Shown here: positions 10,121 through 21,375 of the stretch, piece after piece
Position numbering within the stretch: the stretch's first letter is position 1
How the letters are laid out: the number at the start of each line of letters is the position of its first letter
Source of the DNA: Mytilus trossulus
Lineage: Eukaryota > Mollusca > Bivalvia > Mytilida > Mytilidae
Length of the DNA: 64,000 nt
Direction of reading: 5' to 3'
NCBI RefSeq assembly: GCF_036588685.1
Contig: NC_086374.1
Span: 66,090,457 to 66,154,456, forward strand
The notes under the pieces: model-generated
What the model saw: only the letters and a program-made list of their open reading frames with translations
Databases searched by the model: none
Told to the model about the DNA's origin: nothing
Position numbers and translations under genes: made by a program

Positions 10121-11654
10121 TTTTATACGACCGCAAAAATTGAAAACTTTTTGGTTGTACATTGGTATCACGTTGGCGTCATCGTCTTCATCCAAAGACA
10201 TTTGGTTTTCGCACTCTAACTTAAGTAAAGTCAATAGAAATATATGAAATTTAGACACAAGGTTTATGACCATGAAAGGAAGGCTGGGATTGATTTTGGG
10301 TATTTTGGTCTCAACAGTTTAGGAATAAGGGCCCAAATTAGCATTGTTCTTGGTTTTTGCTCTATAACTCAAGTATTAGTAAACAGAAATCTATGATATT
10401 TTAACATAAGGTCTATGGCCACACAAGGAGGGTTGGAATAGATTTTGGTAGTTTTAGTCCTTACAGTGTAGGATTTAGGAACCAAAAACAGGTCCCAAAT
10501 AAGCATTTTTCTTGGGTTTTTTAACAATACCTTTAGCATAAGTTAATAGAAATCTATTAAGGTTTATGACCACAAAAGGAAGGTTTGGATTATTTTTGGG
10601 AGTTTTGGTCCCAAGGAATAAGGGGCCAAAATTAAACTTTGTTTGCTTTCATTAAAAAAATGAATTATTGTGCTTCTTTGATTTGCCAAATCTAACCATG
10701 TTAAGATTCTTAATTTTTGGTCCTGTTTTTAAATTGATCTACATTAAGGTCCAAAGGGTCCAAAATTAAAATTAGCTTGATTTTAACAAAAAAATAATTT
10801 TTGAGGTTCTTTGATATGGTGAGTCATAAAATGTACTTAGATTTTTGATAATGGGCCCAGTTTTCAAGTTGGTCCCAATCGGGTTCAAAAATTATTATAC
10901 TAATAGTAAGTATTGTGCAATAGCAAGAAATTTTCAATTGCACAGTATTCTGCAATAGCAAGAAATCTTTAATTGCACAGTATTGTTCAATAGCAAGAAA
11001 TGCTCAATTGCACAGTATTGCACAATAGCATGAAATCTCCAATTGCACAGTATTATGCAATAGCAAGAAATTTGTACTTGCACTGAATTGCACAATAGCA
11101 AGAAATATCTAATTGCACAATATTGCGCAATAGCAAGAAATTTTCAATTGCACAGTATTGCCAATAGCCAGGAATATTCAATTGCACAGTATTGTCCCGT
11201 TTTCAAATTGGTCTACATTAAGATCCAAAGGGTCAAAAATTGAACTTTGTTTCTTTTCAACAAACATTGAATATATGGGGTTCTTCAATATGCCGAATCT
11301 AACCGTGTATTTAGATTTTTAATATTTGGGCCCGGTTATCAAATTGATCCACATGGAGGTCTAAAGGGTCTAAAATTAAACATTATTTGATTTCATCAAA
11401 AATTGAATTCTTCGGGTTCTCTGATATTCTGAATTTAACCATGTATTTAGATTTTGGATATTGGACCAAAATAGGTAAATGTCCAATTTAAATTTTTTAA
11501 GTTGAAGTTCTAATAGACCACATTCAATCTGTGTCAGAAACCTATGTTGTGTCAACTATTTAAGCACAATCCAAATTCAGAGCTGTATCCAGCTTGAATG
11601 TTGTGTCCATACTAGCCCCAACTGTTCAGGTTTCCACCTCTGCAGTCGTATAAA
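10121..11654. mobile_element. Non-autonomous TIR element (TATACGACCGCA family), copy 1
   Basis: The left terminus TTTATACGACCGCA pairs with the right terminus TGCAGTCGTATAAA (one mismatch). It contains about three roughly 160-bp tandem units beginning GGTTTTCGCACTCTAAC, further units containing GGTCCAAAATTAAA, and a 39-bp hairpin array (10911-11195). No transposase frame is present, so movement would depend on an autonomous relative. Confidence 0.75.
10911..11195. repeat. Array of about eight 39-bp hairpin units
   Basis: Each unit has the form TGTGCAATAGCAAGAAAT followed by TTCAATTGCACAGTATT, so TGTGCAAT and ATTGCACA can pair within a unit. The related element at 29143-31244 has only two to three decayed units. 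Confidence 0.85.
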
Positions 11655-13241
11655 GCAGTATAAGTATAAAGTATAAGACTTATTAAGTAGATGTTGATGA
11701 TATCTGCTTGACATGCTTCAAATTCGATCGGATTACTTTTGGAGCAGTTATGAGTCTTTGAAGCATGCTCACAAAGGTTCTTTTGGTGAAATCATTTTTA
11801 TATTGGTCAAAACTTTGGAGGAGATATAAAGAATTGAAATAAATCAGCACAGAGGTTTACTTCCTATCTCATTTAGCCCCAATAATCATGTCAGACATAA
11901 GCCATTGTCATTACTTAAAACCAATAAATGTATTCTAATCTGAGGAAGAAATTCGACATTTTAACAAAAAAAATTACTAATGATACTGACGATCCACCAC
12001 AAAGTAATGTAAATAGAACCATACCAATAGTAAGCAAAAACATATAAAAAAGATGAGGTATGATTGCCAATGAAACAATTCTCCACAAGAGACCAAATCG
12101 ACACAGAAATTAACAATTTCTCTCCCAGCTACAAAATGTATCCAAAACCAAAGATTTAGAACATGTTCTATCATAATCATTTGGTAACTAATGTAATTAC
12201 TATTGAACATAAAAAAAATATCAAATAAATAACACTTTTAATGCTCAGATCGGTTGTCACCGTGCAACACAGTTATTAACACCATATAGGAAAAACATAG
12301 AACTTTATTGTCATAAGACACTGTCAAACATCCAAACATTCTATCCACACTCATCTGTGTCCACACTTGTATAGTAATAATAAGAAAAAAATCAAATTAA
12401 CAAGAAAAACGCAATGTAGAAGATAGACAAACAAGTGAATGTTTAACAGGAATACAAATGCAAAGGACAATTTATAAAAAAAAACAATCTAAACTAAAGC
12501 CAATGAGAAATCCTAGACGACGAGACAACAAGAAAATAAACAATTAAACAATAGACTATTTATCCTATAAAATTTAAAATAGGTGCCCCGAAACGTTTTT
12601 ATACTAATCATTGAACCAATTGTGTATTACCATGTGATAAAAGGTCTATCATGAGTCGAATCTGGTAATAATTGAAATTAACTTCATGTTGTAACCTATA
12701 GAAACATAGCATTGGTCGAGTGAAACACACTTACATAGATAATTAGTCAACAAATTCGTGATCACTTCAAATCGTGTGTTGCTATTTTAGCATTAAGCCT
12801 GAATATGGCCAAGCAATTGAACGAGAACAAATTATGATATAACAACATACATAAGTGATGTAGGCATTTTGTCTTTCAAAAAAGAAAATTTTACCTTTTG
12901 CAAACGATCAGTTTTTCTTTTGATTTGCGCAATATTAGTGTTTTGTACTTTTTGTAAGTATGGTACGTTATTTATAAGCTTAGGTATGATACACACTCTA
13001 ACGTGTCAGAAGTAGTCTTTATTCTATCACATGGAATGTTTGCCTAAATCTATTTTTTTTAAAAACAGTGTAAAGTCATGCTTTAAGTCTGTTTCATATA
13101 TATAAAAAAATAAGTTGGTTTTCATACCTAGATCAGTGCTAGAAGTATCACAGTACATTCTGTATCATTGCTTGTATTGTTAATCAAAAATATTGTTTAA
13201 GGTTTTGTGAATCCTTTAGCAGATAAAAGGCACTGTATCCA
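11655..13241. other. No gene seen; one dispersed repeat fragment
   Basis: The only recognised item is a copy of the GATGTGGTATGATTGCCAAT repeat at about 12043-12120. The minus-strand frame at 11977-12210 overlaps this repeat and is not called. Confidence 0.5.
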
Positions 13242-13246
13242 CTACT

Positions 13247-14655
13247 TACGGGGCGCCGAATGGGACTCTTGTGGTTTTGTACTCAAAATTCAATTTTGTA
13301 CGGACAAAAGTGACTTTTGTTCAACAAAAATGAGTTCAGTTTAACAAAATTTGTATCATACTACAAATTTAAAATTTTGTCATACAAAATTATCTATCAG
13401 CGGACAAAAGTCACTTTTGTCATTACAAAATTCATTTTTGTTACACAGACTTGACTTTTGTTACCTAATTTGAAAATTGAGCGACAAAAGTCAATTTTTT
13501 ATTTAAATTAGTTTAGTTTGGTTTTTGTGAACTAATTTGCATACAAAATCGACTTTTGTTACACAAAATTGACTTTTGTTACACAAAAATTACTTTTGTT
13601 ACACAAAATTGACTTTTGTTACACAAAATTGACTTTTGTTACACAGAATTGACTTTTGTGAGACAAAATTGACAAAATTGACTTTTGTCTCAACAAAATT
13701 GACAAAATTGAATTTTGTCTCAACAAAATTGACAAAATTGAATTTTGTCTCAACAAAATTGACAAAATTGAATTTTGTCTCAACAAAATTAACAAAATTG
13801 AATTTTGTCTCAACAAAATTGACAAAATTGAATTTTGTTTCAACAAAATTGATTTTTGTCTCACGAAAGTCAATTTTGTCTCACGAAAGTCAATTTTGTC
13901 TCATAAAAGTCAATTTTGTTGTTACAAAATTGAATTTTGTCATCACAAAAATGAATTTTGTCGTCACAAAATTGACTTTTGTCTCAACAAAATTGACAAA
14001 ATTGACTTTTGTCTCAACAAAATTGACAAAATTGACTTTTGTCTCAACAAAATTAACAAAATTGACTTTTGTCTCAACAAAATTTACAAAATTGACTTTT
14101 GTCTCAACAAAATTAACAAAATTGACTTTTGTCTCAACAAAAATGACAAAATTGACTTTTGTCTCAACAAAAATGACAAAATTGAATTTTGTCTCAACAA
14201 AAATGACAAAATTGAATTTTGTCTCACAAAAGTCAATTTTGTCTCACAAAAGTCAATTTTGTCTCACAAAAGTCAATTTTGTCTCATAAAAGTCAATTTT
14301 GTCTCACAAAAGTCAATTTTGTCTCACAAAATTGATTCTTACCGTACACAATTGACTTTTGTGATTTAATTTCCATATCAGGTAACAAAAGTCAATTTTG
14401 TATGCAATATGTTTATATTTGCATACCTTTAAGACAAAATTGACTTTTGTCATGACAAATATGAATTTTGTCTACAAAAATGAATTTTGTCATGACAAAA
14501 ATGAATTTTGTCTACACAAATGAATTTTGTCATCACAAAATTGAAGTTCTCACAAAACAAGTCTGTAGCACATAGTTTTGTAAGACAAAAATGATTTTGT
14601 TATGACAGAATTGAATTTTGTACAAAACCACAAGAGTCCAATTCGGCGCCCCGTA
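13247..14655 (+). mobile_element. Dyad-array element, left arm (1409 bp)
   Basis: Bounded by TACGGGGCGCCGAATGGGAC and its near-complement, with one base change at the inner end. The interior has five 20-bp ACTTTTGTTACACA units, then 30-bp units of the type TTGTCTCAACAAAATTGACA in two blocks, then 20-bp TCTCACAAAAGTCAATTTTG units. No transposase is encoded. Confidence 0.85.
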
Positions 14656-14660
14656 CTACT

Positions 14661-16180
14661 TACGGGGCGCCGAATGGGACTCTTGTGGTTTTGTACAAAA
14701 TTCAATTCTGTCATAACAAAATCATTTTTGTCTTACAAAACTATGTGCTACAGACTTGTTTTGTGAGAACTTCAATTTTGTGATGACAAAATTCATTTGT
14801 GTAGACAAAATTCATTTTTGTCATGACAAAATTCATTTTTGTAGACAAAATTCATATTTGTCATGACAAAAGTCAATTTTGTCTTAAAGGTATGCAAATA
14901 TAAACATATTTGCATACAAAATTGACTTTTGTTACCTGATATGGAAATTAAATCACAAAAGTCAATTGTGTACGGTAAGATTAAATTTTGTGAGACAAAA
15001 TTGACTTTTGTGAAACAAAATTAACTTTTGTGAGACAAAATTGACTTTTGTGAGACAAAATTGACTTTTGTGAGACAAAATTGACTTTTGTGAGACAAAA
15101 TTCAATTTTGTCATTTTTGTTGAGACAAAATTCAATTTTGTCATTTTTGTTGAGACAAAATTCAATTTTGTCATTTTTGTTGAGACAAAAGTCAATTTTG
15201 TTAATTTTGTTGAGACAAAAGTCAATTTGGTAAATTTTGTTGAGACAAAAGTCAATTTTGTTAATTTTGTTGAGACAAAAGTAAATTTTGTCAATTTTGT
15301 TGAGACAAAAGTCAATTTTGTCAATTTTGTTGAGACTAAAGTAAATTTTGTGACGACAAAATTCATTTTTGTGATGACAAAATTCAATTTTGTAACAACA
15401 AAATTTACTTTTATGAGACAAAATTGACTTTCGTGAGACAAAATTGACTTTCGTGAGACAAAATTGACTTTCGTGAGACAAAAATCAATTTTGTTGAGAC
15501 AAAATTCAATTTTGTTAATTTTGTTGACACAAAATTCAATTTTGTCAATTTTGTTGAGACAAAATTCAATTTTGTCAATTTTGTTGAGACAAAATTCAAT
15601 TTTGTTAATTTTGTTGAGACAAAATTCAATTTTGTCAATTTTGTTGAGACAAAAGTCAATTTTGTCAATTTTGTTGAGACAAAAGTCAATTTTGTCAATT
15701 TTGTGTAACAAAAGTCAATTTTGTGTAACAAAAGTCAATTTTGTGTAACAAAAGTAATTTTTGTGTAACAAAAGTCAATTTTGTGTAACAAAAGTCAATT
15801 TTGTGTAACAAAAGTCAATTTTGTGTAACAAAAGTCAATTTTGTGTAACAAAAGTCAATTTTGTGTAACAAAAGTCGATTTTGTATGCAAATTAGTTCAC
15901 AGAAACCAAACTAAACTAATTTAAATACAAAATTGACTTTTGTCGCTCAATTTTCAAATTAGGTAACAAAAGTCAAGTCTGTGTAACAAAAATGAATTTT
16001 GTCATGACAAAAGTGACTTTTGTCCGTTGATAGATAATTTTGTATGACAAAATTTCAAATTTGTAGTATGATACAAATTTTGTTAAACTGAACTCATTTT
16101 TGTTGAACAAAAGTCACTTTTGTCCGTACAAAATTGAATTTTGAGTACAAAACCACAAGAGTCCCATTCGGCGCCCCGTA
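14661..16180 (-). mobile_element. Dyad-array element, right arm (1520 bp)
   Basis: Reverse-complement copy of the left arm with the same termini. It has nine GTGTAACAAAAG units where the left arm has five, which explains most of the length difference. A variant unit lacking one G (GTAATTTTTG) occurs in both arms, showing common descent. The extra copies lie on the outer side of that variant. Confidence 0.85.
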
Positions 16181-16185
16181 CTACT

Positions 16186-16890
16186 GACATACATTACAAA
16201 TATAGCAAAAAATAAGTTCACTGTAATTTTCAAGCTCAATTTTTGTGGCATATGAATGAAGACAACAGTAGTTTATTAATGTTTAAATATATGAAATCGT
16301 TCAAGACTGAGAGAATCGCAACAACACATGATAGTAGCATCTTGTTTTTCATTTTGTGTTACGAATTTTTCTTTTGCCAGTTCAATAGAATATGTTATAT
16401 AATACATTTATGTATACAGTGCTTTTTACTCATTGTGGTTTTTACTGTTTCAGCAAAGAAAAAGATAAATAGTTGATGGTTTGCTCCTTGATAGATAGAT
16501 ATAGGAAGATGTGGTGTGAGTGCCAATGAGACAACTCACCATCCAAACAACAATTTAAAAAGTAAACCATTATACGTACGGCCTTCAACACAGAGCCTAA
16601 TTTATTTTAAAATGGGTTATGTTGAACACCGTCCGGTTCAGTTGCAAATAGAAAGAAGCTAATAAAGATAACAAATATACTTTGAAGACGCGTTGGTGGC
16701 CTTGTGCTGTTTCAGATCTTTTATTTGGTATTGTCGCTTTGACTCATTTTCCATTTCCATTTACAATTCCATTATGCACGATTTAGGTGTTAGAATTGAA
16801 GGAGATAACATGTTTGTAAACCTAACAAATTACTTTTTTAGATATCAACAAAATGCATGTGATATTTGAAAGCAGACTTTTTGTTTTCAG
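16186..16890. other. Intergenic or intronic stretch with a repeat fragment
   Basis: A fragment of the ATAGGAAGATGTGGT...GTGCCAATGAGACAAC family lies at about 16496-16615. A 77-codon frame at 16243-16476 has no recognisable features. No upstream coding exon for the LRAT-like gene was found here. Confidence 0.5.
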
Positions 16891-17289
16891 GTTTTACCGA
16901 ACGTCAATGCCTGCCACATAAGACGCCCAGTGAAGACAATAAAAGACGTTCACAAAGGAGATGTTATAGAATTCAAATATTGCGCGCTTCCCCACGTTGC
17001 AATAGCTGTAGAGCCAAAAGACTATATACCAGCTGATATCATTGAATTATCATATATACATGTTGCTGGGAATGGAGAGATCAAGAGGACGACAGAAATA
17101 TTTGATCTTGAGATGAGTCCCATCTTCTTTCACATTTACAAATTGAGTGAAATAGAAGATAACAACAAGGTTGTCGCAAATGCTCAGCGGGTAATTGGAC
17201 GACGGCTTGACACAAACTATAATTTTTACAAATCTTCTCATTTTGTTTTAGCCTGCAAGTTGAAATCTAAGGAGAAATCTAAGGATTAA
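16891..17289 (+). CDS. LRAT-domain protein, terminal exon, Cys replaced by Ser
   Basis: The frame runs from an acceptor (TTGTTTTCAG at 16881-16890) to TAA at 17287-17289, giving 132 codons in phase 0. It reads GDVIEF, then LPHVAIAVEP, a central VVANAQRVIG stretch, and YNFYKSSHFVLACK near the end. This order matches the LRAT/PLAAT acyltransferase fold: GD-I start, His in the HWAIYV-like strand, then an NCEHFV block. Here the NCEHF cysteine position reads Ser (SSHF), while the putative His is kept. Known family members use that Cys to form an acyl-enzyme in phospholipid or retinol acyl transfer. The first in-frame ATG is absent (GTG at 16930 only), so upstream exons are required. Alternatives are a decayed duplicate or a diverged relative. 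Confidence 0.6.
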   Translation, partial: VLPNVNACHIRRPVKTIKDVHKGDVIEFKYCALPHVAIAVEPKDYIPADIIELSYIHVAGNGEIKRTTEIFDLEMSPIFFHIYKLSEIEDNNKVVANAQRVIGRRLDTNYNFYKSSHFVLACKLKSKEKSKD

Positions 17290-17359
17290 GACTGCTTTTT
17301 TGAAAGTTATTTAGTTGATTAAAAGTTTTAGTTAGAAATCAAGGATTAACAGCATTTAA

Positions 17360-17365
17360 AATAAA
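17360..17365 (+). terminator. Poly(A) signal of the LRAT-like gene
   Basis: AATAAA lies 70 bases after the stop codon, a normal position for a 3' UTR end. Confidence 0.6.
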
Positions 17366-17922
17366 GATGAATAGAGGAAACAGACTGCATAATCCTCAGT
17401 GAGATGTGGTATATCTTAGAAAATTGGAAAGAACTCTGCCCTGGAGCTGTTGAACATATTACATGTAGATTATCATTGTTCTATACTCTTTCCGAAGTAC
17501 ATTTGTTTTTCTAGAAGAAAAAACGCGTTTAATTTTTCATCAAGTTACATAATTTTGTACAAATGAAAATATTGACAGATAACATTAATATATGATTAAA
17601 TAGGGAAAATTTCTATATATAAATAAACTCATCATAGATACTAGGATTAAATTTTGTATGTTTTTAATATATATTAATGCATTTATGGCAACAATACGAT
17701 TTATTTCGTATATATGCGATATTTATTTGGGTATAAGATACTACAATTTTCTTTGTTTATTATAGGTCTGTTATTTGAAAAATTTTACTACGTGTTTTAA
17801 TAGATATCGTTATTCATATCAATTTAGAATCAACGGTTGAAACGCTATATGACAATCAGGGTACTCATAAAATAGTCTAAGACATCTACGGTAAACTTTG
17901 GCTGGGAGAGTTGAGATTTTAA
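17366..17922. other. No gene seen
   Basis: AT-rich flank without recognised repeats or motifs. Confidence 0.4.
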
Positions 17923-18330
17923 AATTGAGAATGGAAATGGTGAATGTTTCAAAGAGACAACAACCTGACCATAGAGCAGACAAAAGCAGAAGGTCACCAA
18001 CGAGTCTTTAATGCAGCGAGAAATTCCCGCACCCGGAAGCGTCCTTCAGCTGGCCCCTAAACAAATATATATACTATTTCAGGGATAATGAACGACATAC
18101 TAAACTCCAAATTGTACACAAGAAACTAAAATTAAAAATAATAAAAGACTAACAAAGGCCAGAGGCTCCTGACTTGGGACAGGCGCAAAAATGCGGCGGG
18201 GTTAAACATGTTTATGAGATCTCAACCCTCCCCCTATACCTCTAGCCTATGCAGAAAAGTAATACGCACATTAAAATTCAGTAAGAGAGAAGTCCGAGCC
18301 TGATATCAGAAGATGTAAAATAAGAAAATA
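17923..18330 (+). repeat. TTGAGAATGGAAATGG repeat, copy 1
   Basis: Carries the family blocks TTGAGAATGGAAATGG, CAAAGAGACAACAACC, GAAATTCCCGCACCCGGA, CGTCCTTCAGCTGGCCCC and GCGGGGTTAAACATG. Other copies lie at 18368, 28640 (reverse), 40738, 60500 (reverse) and 62358. Confidence 0.8.
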
Positions 18331-18367
18331 ATAAAAAAGAGACTATAATACATTAATAACAACAATA

Positions 18368-18960
18368 AAATTGAGAATGGAAATAGGGAATGTGTCAAAG
18401 AGACAACAACCCGACCAAATAAAAAAAAACAACGGCAGAAGGTCACCAACAGGTCTTCAATGTAGCGAGAAATTCCCGCACCCGGAGGCGTCCTTCAGCT
18501 GGCCCCTAAAAAATATATACTAGTTCAGTGATAATGAACGCCATACTAATTTCCAAATTGTACACAAGAAACTAAAATTAAAATAATACAAGACTAACAA
18601 AGACCAGAGGCTCCTGACTTGGGACAGGCGCAAAAAATGCGGCGGGGTTAAACATGTTTGTGAGATCTCAACCCTCCACCTATACCTCTAACCAATGTAG
18701 AAAAGTAAACGGACTACTAGCAGTTAACTGACATGTTTGTCCTATAATATATCACTCTGAAGGTTCATATCATTTACATTCAACGTTTTTTATCGGATAT
18801 TTTTTTTACTCTCAATGTTGAACCTCAGAAAATATCCGATAAAAAACGTTGAATGTAAATGATATGAACCTTCAGAGTCTTATATTATAGGACTAACTGG
18901 TCAACATGCCAGCTTCAGGCTTCAATAAAACTGATTGAAAGATTATGTGTTCATCATCAT
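18368..18960 (+). repeat. TTGAGAATGGAAATGG repeat, copy 2, interrupted
   Basis: Same blocks as copy 1, in direct orientation about 40 bases after it. Its 3' part, GCAGTTAACTGACATG, is interrupted by a hairpin insertion (18741-18891). The copy at 62358 is uninterrupted there. Confidence 0.8.
18741..18891. repeat. Hairpin insertion, arms of about 62 bp
   Basis: The left arm 18741-18803 and right arm 18829-18891 are complementary except for two adjacent bases, and a loop of about 25 bases separates them. It starts CCTATAATATAT and ends ATATTATAGG. No coding frame. Confidence 0.85.
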
Positions 18961-20180
18961 CTTAGTTTCTTTATTACTTCAAAATTTTATAAACAGACAA
19001 TTTTAGAAAGATTTATTATAAATTATGTCAGTACCGAAGAATTTTATACTGAGCTGATGATGACCCCGGAGCACTGATAGAAATGAAAACAACACGTTAC
19101 AAATTTTAAGCGCTATTATGTTCAAAGTCTAGTTTATATTGTCTTTTTGTTATAGATAAAATTAGAAAAAAAGAGACAAAGCATAGAAACCAAAAAACAA
19201 AACAACGTGAATTAAGATAGAATTAGAAAAAAGAGACAAAGCATAGAAAACAAAACACCATGAATCAATAAAAGACAGACAGAAAATGGCAAAAGAAGAA
19301 ATGATGAAATAAAGGCAGTTACCGTACACAAACTAAAATGACGTTCAGTTGAACAAATAGTCAAGAAAGTTATAACAATGGGAAAGGAAACAGCAGTTTC
19401 TAATGTTTTTCTTTTGGAAACATCTGTTACAGTAAAACATGTACCTATTAGGATTCTATGTACCTATTTCCATTCTCAATTTTAATTTTACCTATTAGGA
19501 ATAAAGTCGACAAGTGGAGAATCAACGTCCGATAACAAAAAAAAGAAATGTGAGGTAATCCAATAGACCACTTTCGAGTTCATCCGTCATCGGAAAAAAC
19601 TCGTCAATTATACGCGCCTTTATCATCGTCATTTGTGCGTTTAGGGGCGTCGTTTTTCGGGTATAAAAGTAATATGTGGTATGATTACCAATCAGAAAGA
19701 AATTTATACACTGCAACAAACCTTTTAAGGAAACCGCCTACATCTCTCTTGTTCGCTCATTCTTAGATTACCTAGGCACTGTATGGGACCCATATCTACA
19801 AAAAACATTAACCGGATAGAGACTTAAGACGTACTAGTAGTGTCACCTCCATGATGAAGGACCTTGGATGACAACCTCTTATGGAAAGAAGACGTAAACA
19901 ACGACTACCGTACATAATAGTGAACGACCTGGTAGCCATCCCCACTGAACATCATACAGAATTTGATACAAGACCATCCATAACTTCAAACGTCAAACAA
20001 ATAACACTTTTATCAGCAAATACTGACATTTATAAACATTTTTTTTTCCACAAACTGTCATTGCTTGGAACTTACTACACAATATTGCCGTGAACTGTAA
20101 AACTGTAGAAAATTATATCGCGCGACTAGTTACACATTTCCTGGATGAGTTTTACTCAGTAATTTGAGTTTATTTCCAGT
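18961..20180. other. No gene seen; one dispersed repeat
   Basis: About 19560-19670 contains CTCGTCAATTATACGCGCC and TCATTTGTGCGTTTAGGGGC, which look like a dispersed repeat remembered from mussel DNA. GC is locally higher. Short frames at 19522-19719 and 19881-20093 carry no recognised features. Confidence 0.4.
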
Positions 20181-20645
20181 ATTATACAGATACAGAGAGA
20201 CAACTTTCCACAAGAGACCAAATGACATATGTGTAAACAACTCATATCTCCGTATGGATTTCAACTATGAGAAAATCCGTTCCGAATAGTCAGCTATAAA
20301 CGGTCCATGAATGACAAATGTAAAACACATCAAACGAAAACCTATCGGCCTTATTTATGAACAAAACAATAAACAAAACAAAAAACGACAAACATTGAAG
20401 AACAGGCTCCTAACATGGGACAGAAACATTCAGAATGTGGCGGGGTTATACTAGATGCGGAACCGCAGCTCATAGGTCCTTTTGTTATTTGTTTTACTAT
20501 TTGCGGACCATAGATATCGCGGACCAGGGATATTGCGGACCATAGTATCTATAGTCCGTAAATTATAAAAAGATAACATAAGGACCAATGAGTTACGTTT
20601 CCGCAGCTAGGGTTATACTAGTTTGTTGGTACCAAACAAACTATA
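20180..20645 (+). repeat. GATGTGGTATGATTGCCAAT family, long copy with nested MITE
   Basis: Blocks AGACAACTTTCCACAAGAG, TAGTCAGCTATAAACGG, ACGAAAACCTATCGGCC, CAGGCTCCTAACATGGGACA and GTGGCGGGGTTATACTAG follow the family order. The 3' end is split by the MITE at 20455-20610. Confidence 0.7.
20455..20610. repeat. MITE with 11-bp target duplication
   Basis: GGTTATACTAG occurs at 20444-20454 and again at 20611-20621. Between them, termini starting ATGCGGAAC and ending TTTCCGCAGCTAG form an inverted repeat of nearly 40 bases. The centre has tandem GCGGACCATAGATATC blocks. The long target duplication suggests a Mutator-type parent. Confidence 0.8.
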
Positions 20646-20659
20646 ACAATTAGTTAAAA

Positions 20660-20715
20660 AAAGGCTTTTGTGGATAGTTGTCTCATTGGCAATCATACCA
20701 CATCTTCTTCTGTAT
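20660..20715 (-). repeat. GATGTGGTATGATTGCCAAT fragment
   Basis: Reverse copy: GTTGTCTCATTGGCAATCAT followed by ACCACATCTTCTTC. Confidence 0.75.
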
Positions 20716-20982
20716 ATTTACCCATCAGATCGATATTAACCAGAAAAAAATAAACAGGCTAGGAGGGTATTTATTACATCCCCACAACAAAAAAGATAAA
20801 TACCGATCTGAGAATACTTTCAGATACTTGCAGCTAGTTCAAAACCTATAACAACTAATAAAACATCATGTGTCTATGACTGAAATATTGCATCAGTACA
20901 TCCAGGATCCAATGGATTTATTATAAATACGCCATTAGCAGTTGAGAATGATTATATGTATATTTAAATGATAATAATATTC

Positions 20983-21375
20983 GTTTGGTTTTAATTTACT
21001 AATAATTACATTAGATGTATGTTTCATTATAATACTTTATTTTGATTGGCTAACTGCACACCACGTGTCATTCCGTTAGCAATTGCATCACTCAATAACA
21101 CTTTTCATTCATGGTAGCACGTGGTCCCACAAAAAAGTGCACAGGTGAATAAAATACAAAATTTATAAAATTCGTGTTTTCATGATCATAGCTAAAAAAA
21201 TGTAATTATAAGTATTGAATGCTTCTTTTTGTAGCTTTATAGGGTTGTAAAAGCGTTGACCCTGCGCACATTTTTAGTATGAAGCGCTTTCGCGCTTCAT
21301 ACAAAATGTACTTTGGTCAACGCTTTTACACCCCAATAAATTTACAAAAAGAAGCATTCAATTCTTAAATAAAAA
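20983..21375 (+). repeat. Foldback element, copy 1
   Basis: Contains TTTGATTGGCTAACTGCACA, CATGGTAGCACGTGGTCCC, TATTGAATGCTTCTTTTTGT and AAAAGCGTTGACC. It then turns back on itself with GGTCAACGCTTTTACA and AAGAAGCATTCAAT. An inverted relative is at 24682-24992. Confidence 0.75.

Larger units (their letters stand above)
13242..16185. repeat. 2.9-kb palindrome of two inverted dyad-array elements
   Basis: Two copies of one element lie in opposite orientation (13247-14655 and 14661-16180). CTACT occurs at 13242-13246, 14656-14660 and 16181-16185, consistent with two insertions at one 5-bp target. Both arms are built from short units in which ACAAAA and TTTTGT flank four to five bases. Open frames of 66-249 codons here arise because 30-bp units have no stops in several frames; they are not genes. 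Confidence 0.9.

Noticed and set aside
13619..15748. Nine overlapping open frames of 66-249 codons on both strands (repeats such as LTKLNFVSTK)
   Set aside because: They exist because 30-bp repeat units are a multiple of three and lack stops in several frames; there is no start context, no domain, and both strands are equally open.
13545..15885. CRISPR-like regular repeats
   Set aside because: Units follow one another without unique spacers, copies are in inverted arms, and the context is an animal genome.
18741..18891. MicroRNA precursor or terminator reading of the hairpin
   Set aside because: Arms are far longer than a miRNA stem and the structure is explained as an insertion in a repeat.
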